A stretch of DNA of 64,000 nt from Bacillus fonticola (lineage in GTDB: Bacteria > Bacillota > Bacilli > Bacillales > JC228), in contig NZ_CP052135.1 of NCBI RefSeq assembly GCF_012955605.1, positions 1,147,501 to 1,211,500 of the forward strand. The letters run 5' to 3'. Below the pieces are notes generated by a model, which saw only the letters and a list, made by a program, of their open reading frames with translations, was not told the DNA's origin and did not search any database. A program made the translations under genes and the position numbers. Position 1 is the stretch's first letter. The number at the start of each line of letters is the position of its first letter. Positions 27,164 to 37,319 of the stretch are shown in pieces.

Positions 27164-27844
27164 ATGTCGAAACAAAAGCAATCGCGTCTATTTCTTACGA
27201 TTCTTGTCCTACTGATGACGATGGTAATCGCCGCTTGCACACAGCAGGCATCTCCGGAAGAAAAGCTGTTCGATATTATGGAAGAAACGGTTGTTGTGGA
27301 AGAAGCATTTGTAGCCCAACAAGAACCACTTCAAGAACGCGAACGGCAGGAATCTGAGTATTACAATCAAATAATTGAGCTGAGCCTTGAAGAATTTGAT
27401 CAAATTGTAGAAATTTCCGATAAAGCTCTTGCTTCAGTGGCAGAACGAAAAGAGCTAGTAATGACAGAGCAAGAAGCCATTCAATCTTCCCAAAATACAT
27501 TCGCAGGCGCATTTGATATTGTAGAAGGTATGGAAGAAGGCATCGCGGAAGAAGAAGCTCGTTCACTTCTTGATCTAATGACGAAAAGATACGAAGCGTA
27601 CGATGCATTGAATGAATCGTATCAACAATCGCTACGATTGGATCAAGAACTGTATGAGTTGTTTCAAGATAAAGAGCTTACTTTGGAGGCGTTAAAGGCA
27701 CAAATCGAAGAAGTGAATGCTTCCTACGAAGATCTGTCTGCCAAGCACGATGCCTTTAACGATGCGACAAATAATTATAATGAAGCGAAACGTACATTTT
27801 ATGAAAACGCTGGGCTCGTTGATAATGAAGAAGCAGAGGTGTAA
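27164..27844 (+). CDS. ykyA: YkyA-type cell-wall-associated lipoprotein
   Basis: The ATG at 27164 is chosen because TGGAGGTC lies seven bases upstream. The 226-aa product has a signal peptide ending in an AAC lipobox (MVIAACTQQ). The rest is almost wholly alpha-helical and very acidic, resembling a long coiled coil. It matches the YkyA putative cell-wall-binding lipoprotein family, found between def and pdhA in Bacillus as here. Its role is unknown. Confidence 0.85.
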   Translation: MSKQKQSRLFLTILVLLMTMVIAACTQQASPEEKLFDIMEETVVVEEAFVAQQEPLQERERQESEYYNQIIELSLEEFDQIVEISDKALASVAERKELVMTEQEAIQSSQNTFAGAFDIVEGMEEGIAEEEARSLLDLMTKRYEAYDALNESYQQSLRLDQELYELFQDKELTLEALKAQIEEVNASYEDLSAKHDAFNDATNNYNEAKRTFYENAGLVDNEEAEV

Positions 27845-27850
27845 TAGTGG

Positions 27851-27885
27851 AAAGAGGATCCTTTCATAGGGTCCTTTTTTTATTG
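27851..27885 (+). terminator. Terminator of ykyA
   Basis: AGAGGATCC pairs with GGGTCCTTT (with one G-T pair) and is followed by seven T. Confidence 0.75.
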
Positions 27886-28012
27886 TACTAATACAAAGAA
27901 AAACTTAACAAGGTTGTTTGTAGTACAGAGATCCACCCTTCAACTAATACAGAAGTGTTACAAATGAAATAAAGCAAGTAAGAGAATTTCTCGAAAGGCC
28001 AGTGTTCATACA

Positions 28013-28042
28013 TTGACCGATTAAATTCATCTAGTGTAAACT
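28013..28042 (+). promoter_or_regulatory. Candidate promoter of the pdh operon
   Basis: TTGACC (28013-28018) and TAAACT (28037-28042) are 18 bases apart, in the 330-base leader between the ykyA terminator and pdhA. No riboswitch-like structure is evident in the remaining leader. Confidence 0.45.
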
Positions 28043-28209
28043 GTTAAGTGAAGAGAGAGTGTATTACTAAAATATAGATTCTCTGCTAATACAGATTCTA
28101 TACATCATTTTGTCGAAGGAAATGGAAAATTCCTCTCTAAGCAAGAAACCTTTTGGGTACCCTAAGAAGTATGAGTAATGAAGACCTTTAGTGAGAAAGG
28201 AAGAGGTGA

Positions 28210-29331
<1,122 letters not shown>

Positions 29332-29334
29332 GCC

Positions 29335-30312
29335 ATGGCGCAAATGACGATGATTCAAGCGATCACGGACGCACTTCGCACCGAACTGAAAAATGACGAG
29401 CAAGTCCTCGTTTTTGGAGAAGATGTTGGTGTGAACGGCGGGGTGTTCCGTGCGACAGAAGGTTTACAAAAGGAATTCGGCGAAGATCGCGTATTCGATA
29501 CACCGCTTGCTGAATCAGGAATTGGGGGGCTTGCTGTTGGTTTGAGCTTGCAAGGATACCGTCCAGTACCCGAGATCCAGTTCTTTGGGTTCGTCTTTGA
29601 AGTCATGGACTCGATCTCTGGGCAATTAGCACGTATGCGTTATCGTTCTGGTGGTCGCTACAATGCACCAGTTACGATTCGCTCACCATTTGGTGGTGGT
29701 GTTCACACGCCGGAAATGCATGCAGATAGCTTAGAAGGATTAATGGCCCAATCACCAGGTTTGAAAGTGGTCATTCCATCTACTCCATACGACGCAAAAG
29801 GGTTACTTATTTCTGCGATCCGCGATAACGATCCGGTTATTTTCCTTGAGCATATGAAGCTATACCGCTCTTTCCGCCAAGATGTGCCTGAAGAAGAGTA
29901 CACCATTCCTCTTGGCAAAGCAGACATTAAACGTGAAGGTACAGACTTAACGATCGTGACTTACGGCGCGATGGTGCAGGAATCACTAAAAGCAGCAGAC
30001 GAGCTTGAGAAGGAAGATGTATCCGTTGAAGTTGTTGATCTTCGTACGGTGAGTCCACTAGACATTGATACGATTATTGCTTCTGTTGAAAAAACAGGGC
30101 GAGTGATCGTTGTACAAGAAGCACAAAAGCAAGCAGGAGTAGCAGCGAATGTCGTGGCGGAAATTAACGACCGTGCGATTCTTAGCCTAGAAGCTCCAGT
30201 ATTGCGTGTAACAGCTCCTGACACAGTATTCGCGTTCTCACAAGCGGAAGAAGTATGGCTACCTAACTATAAAGACATTCTAGTAACAGCGAAAAAAGTA
30301 TTAGACTTTTAA
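29335..30312 (+). CDS. pdhB: Pyruvate dehydrogenase E1 beta subunit
   Basis: A transketolase-like beta subunit of 325 aa ([18 protein letters not shown]...). [15 protein letters not shown] near residue 30 contains the Glu that contacts the ThDP aminopyrimidine. It forms the alpha-2-beta-2 E1 with PdhA. Spacing of three bases from pdhA indicates translational coupling. Confidence 0.96.
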   Translation: MAQMTMIQAITDALRTELKNDEQVLVFGEDVGVNGGVFRATEGLQKEFGEDRVFDTPLAESGIGGLAVGLSLQGYRPVPEIQFFGFVFEVMDSISGQLARMRYRSGGRYNAPVTIRSPFGGGVHTPEMHADSLEGLMAQSPGLKVVIPSTPYDAKGLLISAIRDNDPVIFLEHMKLYRSFRQDVPEEEYTIPLGKADIKREGTDLTIVTYGAMVQESLKAADELEKEDVSVEVVDLRTVSPLDIDTIIASVEKTGRVIVVQEAQKQAGVAANVVAEINDRAILSLEAPVLRVTAPDTVFAFSQAEEVWLPNYKDILVTAKKVLDF

Positions 30313-30366
30313 TGATTAGCAAAACAGAGCTTAAAATAAACCGAAACCTAAAAGGAGGTCCCCATA

Positions 30367-31686
30367 GTGGCATTTGAATTTAAGCTACCAGATATCGGGG
30401 AAGGAATTCATGAAGGGGAAATCGTCAAGTGGTTTGTCAAACCAGGCGATGAAGTCAAAGAAGATGATGTCCTTTGTGAAGTACAAAACGACAAAGCTGT
30501 CGTAGAGATTCCTTGTCCTGTTGACGGTAAAGTAGAAGAAATTAAAGTCGAAGAAGGTGTGACTGCAGTCGTAGGCGACACGATCATCACGTTTGATGCA
30601 CCTGGTTACGACAGTGGCGATACTGGTAGCGACGAACCAAAAGAAGAGCCGAAGAAGGAAGAGCCTAAACAAGAAAAAGCTCCGAAAAAGGACGCAGCAA
30701 AAGAGTCTGAAGAAAAAGAGCAAACACCTAAAAGTGAGCCAGCTCAACAAAAAGAAGTCGATCCAAATCGTCGCGTCATTGCGATGCCATCAGTCCGTAA
30801 ATACGCGCGCGAACAAGACATCGACATTCGCCAAGTAGCGGGTAGCGGCAAAAATGGTCGCGTTCTAAAAGACGACATTGACAGCTTCAAAGCGGGCGGA
30901 CAAAAAGCACCTGAAGCGACAGCACCTGAAGCAAAAGCTGAAGAAGCTACGGGACCAGCTAAACAAGCGATTCCTGAAGGTCAATATCCGGAAACTCGTG
31001 AGAAAATGAGCGGTATCCGGAAAGCGATCTCCAAAGCTATGGTGAAATCGAAACATACAGCACCTCACGTGACGCTTATGGATGAGATTGACGTAACGAA
31101 GCTCGTTTCACACCGCAAGCGCTTCAAAGAAGTGGCTGCAGAAAGAAACATTAAGCTCACTTTCTTACCATACGTTGTCAAAGCGTTAGTGAGTGCGCTT
31201 CGCGAGTATCCAACGTTGAACACGTCAATCGACGACGAAACAAGCGAAATTATTCATAAGCACTACTTCAACATCGGAATCGCAGCAGATACTGACAAAG
31301 GTTTGATGGTGCCAGTTGTGAAGGATGCTGATAGAAAGAGCATGTTTGCCATTTCAGATCAAATCAATGAACTTGCCACAAAAGCAAGAGATGGTAAACT
31401 AAGTGCTGAGGAGATGAAAGGGGCGTCATGCACGATTACGAATATTGGATCTGCAGGCGGTCAATGGTTCACTCCACTGATTAATCACCCAGAAGTAGCG
31501 ATCCTTGGTATCGGGCGCATCGCAGAAAAGCCTGTTGTCAAAGACGGTGAAATCGTAGCTGCTCCAGTATTAGCCCTTTCACTTAGCTTCGATCACCGCA
31601 TCATCGATGGTGCTACAGCACAAAACGCGTTGAACCTTATTAAACGCTTGTTGAACGATCCTGAACTTTTATTAATGGAGGCGTAA
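30367..31686 (+). CDS. pdhC: Dihydrolipoamide acetyltransferase E2
   Basis: The E2 core has 439 aa. A single lipoyl domain (residues 1-80) carries the target lysine in [10 protein letters not shown] Lys/Glu/Pro-rich flexible linker follows, then a peripheral subunit-binding domain ([23 protein letters not shown], about 140-175). After a second Ala/Pro/Glu linker comes the catalytic domain with DHRIIDG near residue 410. The GTG start at 30367 follows AAAGGAGGTCC. It transfers acetyl from lipoamide to CoA. Confidence 0.95.
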   Translation: MAFEFKLPDIGEGIHEGEIVKWFVKPGDEVKEDDVLCEVQNDKAVVEIPCPVDGKVEEIKVEEGVTAVVGDTIITFDAPGYDSGDTGSDEPKEEPKKEEPKQEKAPKKDAAKESEEKEQTPKSEPAQQKEVDPNRRVIAMPSVRKYAREQDIDIRQVAGSGKNGRVLKDDIDSFKAGGQKAPEATAPEAKAEEATGPAKQAIPEGQYPETREKMSGIRKAISKAMVKSKHTAPHVTLMDEIDVTKLVSHRKRFKEVAAERNIKLTFLPYVVKALVSALREYPTLNTSIDDETSEIIHKHYFNIGIAADTDKGLMVPVVKDADRKSMFAISDQINELATKARDGKLSAEEMKGASCTITNIGSAGGQWFTPLINHPEVAILGIGRIAEKPVVKDGEIVAAPVLALSLSFDHRIIDGATAQNALNLIKRLLNDPELLLMEA

Positions 31687-31690
31687 ACAA

Positions 31691-33100
31691 ATGGTAGTAG
31701 GAGACTTTCCTGTCGAAACAGATACGCTCATCGTTGGCTCAGGTCCTGGAGGCTACGTAGCAGCAATCCGTGCAGCTCAACTCGGTCAAAAAGTAACAAT
31801 CGTAGAAAAAGGTGAACTTGGTGGAGTTTGCTTAAACGTAGGCTGTATTCCATCAAAAGCCATCATCAATGTAGGGCACCGCTTTGAACATGCCAAGCAT
31901 AGTGATGATTTGGGGATCCAAGCAGAAAACGTGACGCTTGATTTCTCAAAAGCACAAGAGTGGAAACAGAGTGTTGTGAAAAAGTTAACAGGCGGAGTAG
32001 AAGGCCTGTTAAAAGGGAACAGCGTAGACATCGTGAAAGGCGAAGCATATTTCGTTGATAGCGAAACAGTTCGTGTCATGGATGAAAATTCCGCACAAAC
32101 ATATAAGTTCAAAAACGCGATCATCGCAACTGGATCTCGCCCTGTCGAAATTCCGAGCTTCAAATTCTCAGAGCGCGTATTGAACTCAACTGGCGCTTTG
32201 GATCTACAAGAAGTACCGAAAAAGCTTGTCGTCATTGGTGGTGGTTACATCGGAACTGAGCTTGGCACAGCGTATGCAAACCTTGGATCAGAAGTCACCA
32301 TCCTTGAAGGCGGAGACGACATCTTAATGGGCTTTGAGAAGCAAATGTCTTCTCTCGTAAAGCGTGGCTTGAAGAAGAAAGGCGTTACTGTCGTTACGAA
32401 AGCGATGGCAAAAGGTGTTGAAGAATCTGATAGTGGCGTAAAAGTAACGTACGAAGCAAAAGGTAACGAAGAAACAGTTGAAGCAGACTACGTTCTCGTG
32501 ACAGTCGGTCGTCGTCCAAACACAGATGAAATGGGTCTCGAAGAAGTCGGCATTGAAATGTCAGAAAGAGGCCTCGTGAAAATCGACAAACAAGCACGCA
32601 CTAATGTGAAAAACATTTACGCAATTGGTGATATCGTAGAAGGTCCACAGCTTGCGCACAAAGCTTCCTATGAAGGAAAAGTAGCAGCTGAAGCGATCTC
32701 TGGTGAGCCAGCTGAAATCGACTATTTGGCTATTCCAGCCGTTGTCTTCTCAGATCCTGAGCTAGCTACAGTCGGTTACACAGAAAAAGAAGCGAAAGAC
32801 GCAGGCTATGAAGTGAATGCGGCGAAATTCCCATTCGCAGCGAACGGACGCTCACTCGCTTTGAACAACTCTGACGGATTCCTTAAACTCGTCACACGCA
32901 AAGACGACGGACTCGTCATCGGTGCCCAAATCGCTGGCCCATCCGCTTCTGATATGATTGCAGAGCTAGGTCTAGCGATCGAAGCAGGCATGACAGCTGA
33001 GGACATTGCGATGACCATCCACGCGCACCCAACGCTCGGAGAAATCACAATGGAAGCAGCAGAAGTAGCGATCGGAAGCCCGATTCATATTGTGAAGTAA
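31691..33100 (+). CDS. pdhD: Dihydrolipoamide dehydrogenase E3
   Basis: A 469-aa flavoprotein with [17 protein letters not shown] for FAD and the redox disulfide [14 protein letters not shown]. The NAD site is [17 protein letters not shown], and the C-terminal catalytic HAHPTLGE completes the site. It reoxidises lipoamide for PDH and probably also for 2-oxoglutarate dehydrogenase. It starts four bases after pdhC and ends at a terminator, closing the operon. Confidence 0.96.
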   Translation: MVVGDFPVETDTLIVGSGPGGYVAAIRAAQLGQKVTIVEKGELGGVCLNVGCIPSKAIINVGHRFEHAKHSDDLGIQAENVTLDFSKAQEWKQSVVKKLTGGVEGLLKGNSVDIVKGEAYFVDSETVRVMDENSAQTYKFKNAIIATGSRPVEIPSFKFSERVLNSTGALDLQEVPKKLVVIGGGYIGTELGTAYANLGSEVTILEGGDDILMGFEKQMSSLVKRGLKKKGVTVVTKAMAKGVEESDSGVKVTYEAKGNEETVEADYVLVTVGRRPNTDEMGLEEVGIEMSERGLVKIDKQARTNVKNIYAIGDIVEGPQLAHKASYEGKVAAEAISGEPAEIDYLAIPAVVFSDPELATVGYTEKEAKDAGYEVNAAKFPFAANGRSLALNNSDGFLKLVTRKDDGLVIGAQIAGPSASDMIAELGLAIEAGMTAEDIAMTIHAHPTLGEITMEAAEVAIGSPIHIVK

Positions 33101-33114
33101 TGTACATCTTATTG

Positions 33115-33154
33115 AAAAAGCATTCGTTGCATTTTGTGCAGCGGATGCTTTTTT
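33115..33154 (+). terminator. Terminator of pdhABCD
   Basis: AAAAAGCATTCGTTGC pairs with GCAGCGGATGCTTTTTT with two G-T pairs. Array 5 starts 18 bases later. Confidence 0.88.
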
Positions 33155-33172
33155 GCATAGCAAAAACGGGAA

Positions 33173-33768
33173 TGCTCAGACTTAGGGGGGTGCTCAGACT
33201 TAGGGAGGGATGCTCAGACTTGGGGAGGGATGCTCAGACTTGGGGAGGAATGCTCAGACTTAGGGGGGATGCTCAGACTCAGGGAGGAATGCTCAGACTC
33301 AGGGAGGAATGCTCAGACTCAGGGAGGAATGCTCAGACTCAGGGAGGAATGCTCAGACTTAGAGAGGAATGCTCAGACTTAGGGAGGGATGCTCAGACTG
33401 GGGGGGGGATGCTCAGACTTAGGGAGGAATGCTCAGACTTAGAGAGGAATGCTCAGACTCAGGGAGGGATGCTCAGACTCAGGGAGGGATGCTCAGACTC
33501 AGGGAGGGATGCTCAGACTTAGAGAGGGATGCTCAGACTTAGAGAGGGATGCTCAGACTTAGGGGGGAATGCTCAGACTTAGGGAGGAATGCTCAGACTC
33601 AGGGAGGAATGCTCAGACTTAGGGAGGAATGCTCAGACTTAGAGAGGAATGCTCAGACTTAGAGAGGAATGCTCAGACTCAGGGAGGGATGCTCAGACTC
33701 AGGGAGGAATGCTCAGACTTAGGGGGGGATGCTCAGACTTAGGGAGGAATGCTCAGACACCGGCACGA
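33173..33768 (+). repeat. 20-bp tandem repeat array 5 (30 units)
   Basis: Thirty units begin at 33173 and end at 33750. The first is 18 bases and the fifth 19 bases; the rest are exactly 20. The consensus is TGCTCAGACTTAGGGAGGAA. Variable sites are ACTT/ACTC, GGGA/GAGA and GGAA/GGGA. Aligned to array 2 (GCTCAGACTCAGGGAGGAAT against GCGCAGACTCAGCGGGGAAT) 17 of 20 bases agree, in the same orientation. AGCGG is absent. The array follows the pdh terminator and precedes a small gene on the same strand. Confidence 0.97.
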
Positions 33769-33867
33769 TGTAAAGTATGAAGTTACCATCAACATTCATG
33801 GAAATACACTGTACCGCATATGCTCAAGTAACAAGGCTTGTACGGTTTGTGAAAGGTAGGAGTCATA

Positions 33868-34122
33868 ATGAGATCATTTCTACTTTGCTTACTTTTATGG
33901 GGATGGTGGAGTGTGCTGGCACTTTCGTTGTGGGCGTCTTCCTACGACGGGACTGTTTTTGATCTGCTCATGTTTGGTGTGTTTTTTTACATAGCCTATC
34001 TGATCGCAAAAAAATTTCTCGCCTATGCGAAACGTTCTTTTGTACTAACGTGTGTGAGTGCTGCCACATTTTTTGCAGGTCAATGGATCTTTCATGCTTT
34101 ACAAATAGCCACCCTCCTATAA
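33868..34122 (+). CDS. Small hydrophobic membrane protein (84 aa)
   Basis: The ATG follows GGTAGGAGTCATA. The 84-aa protein has three likely membrane helices (residues about 3-22, 31-50 and 57-80) with a short basic loop (KKFLAYAKR) between the last two. No family is recognised. It is a single gene between array 5 and a bidirectional terminator shared with the BCCT transporter. Confidence 0.6.
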   Translation: MRSFLLCLLLWGWWSVLALSLWASSYDGTVFDLLMFGVFFYIAYLIAKKFLAYAKRSFVLTCVSAATFFAGQWIFHALQIATLL

Positions 34123-34139
34123 CGGAAAGGTGGCTATTT
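34103..34139. terminator. Bidirectional terminator
   Basis: AAATAGCCACC pairs with GGTGGCTATTT; it overlaps the end of the 84-aa gene and lies just after the BCCT gene. Confidence 0.82.
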
Positions 34140-34144
34140 ATGAG

Positions 34145-35650
34145 TTAGTCGTTCTTCATCTCTTTGGCAAAGGCTTTAACTAGCGAGATCACAATGAGAA
34201 GCAGCACAACGGTAAACGGTAGGGCGGCAATAATCGATGCCCGCTGTAACGCTGCTAGCCCTCCAATCGAGAGCAAAATAGCAGCCGTAGCAGAAATGAT
34301 TAAGCCCCAAACAAATTTGACGGAGTTCGGTGGATTCAAGCTGCCGTTTGTCGTCAACATGCCGAGTACGAACGTGGCAGAGTCTGCTGATGTAATGAAG
34401 AATGTACTAATTAAGAAAATCGCTAAAATTGATATGAGCATCGTCAATGGGAAGTTCTCAAAGAGCGCGAACAAAGCGACTTCTTCCCCGATCGATTCAA
34501 TGGGGCCGAGAATAGAACTATTCTCGAAAAAGTCGAAGTAAATCGCACTCCCACCGAATACAGAAAACCAAATTGCTCCAAAAATTGTTGGAACTCCTAA
34601 TACCCCGATAATAAATTCCCGTACCGTTCTTCCCTTCGAAACACGGGCAATAAACGAACCAACAAACGGAGACCATGAGATCCACCAGGCCCAATAGAAG
34701 ATTGGCCAATCTTTGTACCAACTGTTGTCCGGATCAAAAGGGGCTAGTCGCAAGCTCATGTCTGGCAAGGTTTGCAAATATTTACCGAACGCAGTAGAGA
34801 ACAACTGCAAAATGTAATTCGTCGGTCCGAGGATAAATACGAACAACATAAGTAGCAAGGCCAAAATAATGTTGACATTGCTTAAGTATTTAATTCCTCG
34901 ATTTAATCCTGTTTGCGCTGATAACAGAAACAACACCGTCACAACCGCAATGATGATGAGTTGAGTCGAAAACGTATTGGGGATCCCTCCATTGACGTAA
35001 TTCAACCCTCCAGAAATCTGCGCAGCTCCAATGCCTAATGAAGTGGCAACACCAAAAATAGTCGCAAACACCGCAAGAATATCTACGAGTTTTCCAATCC
35101 CGCCTTGTGCACGATCACCTAACACCGGTTCCACTAGCGTGCTAATCACCCCAGGCTTTCGCTTCCGGAATTGAAAATAAGCTAAAGCGAGAGCAATAAC
35201 AGCGTACACCGCCCACGGATGAAGTCCCCAGTGGAAAAAGGAATAGCGAATGGCGTCCTCTGCTGCCTGTGCCGTAGCTGCTTCTCCAGTCGGTGGGTAG
35301 TAATAGTGAAACATCGGTTCGCCAGCGCCCCAAAAGACAAGACCAATTCCCATCCCAGCACTGAATAGCATCGCAAACCAGCTCAAATAACTGTATTCTG
35401 GTTTTTCATCGTCCTGTCCTAACCGAATGCTTCCGTACTTTGAAAAAATTAAAAACAAAACAAAGCCAAGAAAAATGGTAGTAGAGATCATATAAAACCA
35501 GCCAAATTGATCTAAAATGACGTCATTCACTACTTGTGTGACTGCCCGGAGACTCGCATTTTGCAAAACCGTTTCGGGAATAAGTCCCCAAATAATGAAC
35601 AAAACTGCGAGTGTCACCGAAATTGTAAAGACTGGTGTCAGTTTTTTCAT
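34145..35650 (-). CDS. BCCT-family compatible-solute transporter (OpuD/BetL-like)
   Basis: A 501-aa betaine/choline/carnitine transporter with 12 membrane helices. The glycine-rich TM3 motif GMGIGLVFWGAGEP is the version found in sodium-coupled betaine carriers. The family signature YWAWWISWSPFVGSFIARVS has the tryptophans that form the betaine cage. It is very close to B. subtilis OpuD in the parts I can compare. It should import glycine betaine or related osmoprotectants. No binding-protein genes are nearby, as expected for a secondary transporter. Confidence 0.9.
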   Translation of the reverse strand: MKKLTPVFTISVTLAVLFIIWGLIPETVLQNASLRAVTQVVNDVILDQFGWFYMISTTIFLGFVLFLIFSKYGSIRLGQDDEKPEYSYLSWFAMLFSAGMGIGLVFWGAGEPMFHYYYPPTGEAATAQAAEDAIRYSFFHWGLHPWAVYAVIALALAYFQFRKRKPGVISTLVEPVLGDRAQGGIGKLVDILAVFATIFGVATSLGIGAAQISGGLNYVNGGIPNTFSTQLIIIAVVTVLFLLSAQTGLNRGIKYLSNVNIILALLLMLFVFILGPTNYILQLFSTAFGKYLQTLPDMSLRLAPFDPDNSWYKDWPIFYWAWWISWSPFVGSFIARVSKGRTVREFIIGVLGVPTIFGAIWFSVFGGSAIYFDFFENSSILGPIESIGEEVALFALFENFPLTMLISILAIFLISTFFITSADSATFVLGMLTTNGSLNPPNSVKFVWGLIISATAAILLSIGGLAALQRASIIAALPFTVVLLLIVISLVKAFAKEMKND

Positions 35651-35847
35651 ATGTATATCTCATCCTTTCCTTACTATAGTGTGAGCGTTCTACCCTAGGT
35701 TCATCCAAAAAAGGGGGTAGAGTGATTTACATCCTCTATGTATACTGGTAAGAGAAGCCAAAAGCACGTCCTGCATTGTAAAGGTTTTGCACGAGTTGTG
35801 TCAAACGATGTGCTCGGCACCAGCAATACGTAAAGGAGCTGGCAAGC

Positions 35848-36744
35848 GTGAAAAAGCAGTGGACAATGCTCGTGCCACTCTCTATGTTAGTTGGTGGTTG
35901 TGGGTTAAGCGAGGCAGGAATTGCACCAGAGTATGAGGACATAACAGAAGAAGTCGTTGTAGAAGAAGAAGTAGAAGAAGTAGTAGATGAAGAAGTGAAA
36001 GAAGAGTCACCTAAAGAAGACACAACGACGGACGAAAGTTCCCAAGAAACAGAACCAACCGACCAAGAAAAGACGATAGAAGTACAAAAACCTTTGTACC
36101 GTATCAATGAGGCAAACTGGACTGTTGCGCCGATAGAGGAAGGTACACCGGAACAAGTCTATCTGTTAACCATTGACGATGCCCCAGACAAACATGGACT
36201 ACAAATGGCACAAACGCTACACGAATTGGACGTGCCTGCCATCTTTTTTGTGAACGGACGCTTTTTGCGATCGGAAGAACAAGCACAAACTTTGAAACAG
36301 ATTCACGAACTCGGCTTTGAAATTGGAAACCACACCATTTCACACGCTTCACTTCAAGATTTGTCCGAAGCCGAACAACGAGAAGAAATCATTTCCGTAA
36401 GCGATCGAATTGAAGAAATTACGGGAGAGCGCCCACGCTTTTTCCGCGCCCCATTTGGGCAAAACACTGACGTATCAAAAGCGATTGTGGCAGAAGAAGG
36501 AATGACCTATATGAACTGGACGTACGGATACGACTGGGAAGCAGAGTACCAAAATGCCAGCGCCTTAACAGATATTATGGTAAACACACCACTACTAACA
36601 AATGGCGCCAACCTACTGACGCATGATCGCGCTTGGACAGCCAAAGCGTTACAAGGAATCGTCGAAGGATTAGCTACAAAGGGATTCGCGCCAGTAGACC
36701 CAGATCTCATTGATAGTTCACCGACTGAAGAAGCGGAGAGGTAA
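35848..36744 (+). CDS. Polysaccharide deacetylase lipoprotein
   Basis: The GTG start follows AAAGGAGC. The 298-aa product has a lipoprotein signal (MLVGGCG) and an unusually acidic spacer (about residues 28-75, rich in EEV and EEE). A NodB-type deacetylase domain follows. Metal and catalytic motifs are TIDDAPD (in place of TFDDG), GNHTISH with both metal-binding His, RAPFG and LLTHD. It probably removes acetyl or related groups from peptidoglycan or another glycan outside the membrane. The acidic spacer fits an alkaline exterior. Confidence 0.87.
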   Translation: MKKQWTMLVPLSMLVGGCGLSEAGIAPEYEDITEEVVVEEEVEEVVDEEVKEESPKEDTTTDESSQETEPTDQEKTIEVQKPLYRINEANWTVAPIEEGTPEQVYLLTIDDAPDKHGLQMAQTLHELDVPAIFFVNGRFLRSEEQAQTLKQIHELGFEIGNHTISHASLQDLSEAEQREEIISVSDRIEEITGERPRFFRAPFGQNTDVSKAIVAEEGMTYMNWTYGYDWEAEYQNASALTDIMVNTPLLTNGANLLTHDRAWTAKALQGIVEGLATKGFAPVDPDLIDSSPTEEAER

Positions 36745-36764
36745 TAAGACAACCGTATTCTTAA

Positions 36765-36775
36765 TGTGACATACA
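36765..36775 (+). promoter_or_regulatory. CcpN-like operator 1 upstream of SR1
   Basis: TGTGACATACA matches the CcpN consensus as I recall it (TRTGHYATAYW) at all 11 positions. It lies just upstream of the SR1 -35 box. Confidence 0.65.
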
Positions 36776-36783
36776 ATTTAAGC

Positions 36784-36812
36784 TTGAAATGTGAATAGTG
36801 TTATATTATTAT
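36784..36812 (+). promoter_or_regulatory. SR1 promoter with overlapping CcpN-like operator 2
   Basis: TTGAAA (36784-36789) and TATTAT (36807-36812) are separated by 17 bases. Within the spacer, AGTGTTATATT (36797-36807) matches the CcpN consensus at 10 of 11 positions. In B. subtilis CcpN represses SR1 under glycolytic conditions. Confidence 0.7.
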
Positions 36813-36870
36813 AGAGTTACATTCGAAAAGTGTACTACATTTTTTATCACGAACAAAGGGGAGAAGGAGC

Positions 36871-36996
36871 ATGGGAACGATTGTCTGCGCTTCTTGTAAT
36901 GCGATGATTGACACGTTTGACGATGAAAAGGTGTCAGTGCTATTCGCACAGTGTCCGAGTTGTACAGGTGAAGGGGAAACAAAGGGAGAAGAGTAA
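36871..36996 (+). CDS. sr1P: SR1P peptide encoded by SR1
   Basis: A 41-aa protein begins MGTIVCASCNAMIDTFDDEK, very close to B. subtilis SR1P (MGTIVCQDCNEA...FEDEKV). Four cysteines are arranged as CASC and CPSC, a possible zinc-binding pair. The start follows GAGAAGGAGC at good spacing. SR1P binds glyceraldehyde-3-phosphate dehydrogenase GapA and promotes its interaction with RNase J1, which is encoded in this window at 21.6-23.3 kb. Confidence 0.88.
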   Translation: MGTIVCASCNAMIDTFDDEKVSVLFAQCPSCTGEGETKGEE

Positions 36997-37024
36997 AACC
37001 CAGCTGATGCTGGGTTCTTTTTTT
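36997..37024 (+). terminator. Terminator of SR1
   Basis: AACCCAGC-TGAT-GCTGGGTT is followed by CTTTTTTT. Confidence 0.9.
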
Positions 37025-37073
37025 GAGAGTTATTTTTGCAAAGAAGGGATCTGATAGAATTTGATTAACATAG

Positions 37074-37280
37074 ATCCAATTTCCGGGGCAGTCTGTTCAG
37101 GTGGGGAATAACATCTCACCAGTTTTGGAATTTGATAGCGAGTATCAAATCCAAACGACGTATGCTGCGTTGAGTGAGAAGGGTACTGTTCTTATGGAGA
37201 TTCAAGATACGTTTTGGGGAGCAAAGTACGCTAAAGTGAAGGATATCTTCGGTGTGATTTGGGATCTTAATCAAAAATAA
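37074..37280 (+). pseudogene. C-terminal remnant of a VOC (PhnB-type glyoxalase-fold) protein
   Basis: The frame is open from just after a TAG to the TAA at 37278 and reads QFPGQSVQVGNNISPVLEF...ALSEKGTVLMEIQDTFWGAKYA...FGVIWDLNQK. This matches the second half of PhnB/YjdN-like VOC proteins (FPGQ, GGTV, DTFWGA and FG..W.N landmarks). There is no start codon with a ribosome binding site and no N-terminal half upstream, only the SR1 terminator. It looks like the surviving 3' end of a deleted gene. Confidence 0.72.
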
Positions 37281-37282
37281 CG

Positions 37283-37318
37283 AAAAAAGAACGAGCCGCA
37301 CCGGCCCGTTCTTTTTTC
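37283..37318. terminator. Bidirectional terminator between the VOC remnant and speA
   Basis: AAAAAAGAACG pairs with CCGTTCTTTTTT with runs on both sides. Confidence 0.88.
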
Positions 37319-37319
37319 G

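Larger units (their letters stand above)
36819..37024 (+). ncRNA. sr1: SR1 dual-function regulatory RNA
   Basis: A transcript of about 205 nt is bounded by the promoter and by a strong terminator. It encodes a peptide of the SR1P family and lies between pdhD and speA, the position of SR1 in B. subtilis. There SR1 base-pairs with ahrC mRNA (arginine catabolism activator), and its peptide binds GapA. The base-pairing function here cannot be judged without the ahrC sequence of this organism. The two CcpN-like sites strengthen the assignment. Confidence 0.82.

Noticed and set aside
33100..33522. 140-codon frame through the pdhD terminator into array 5
   Set aside because: It starts inside the pdhD stop region, reads through a strong terminator and ends only because unit length slips.
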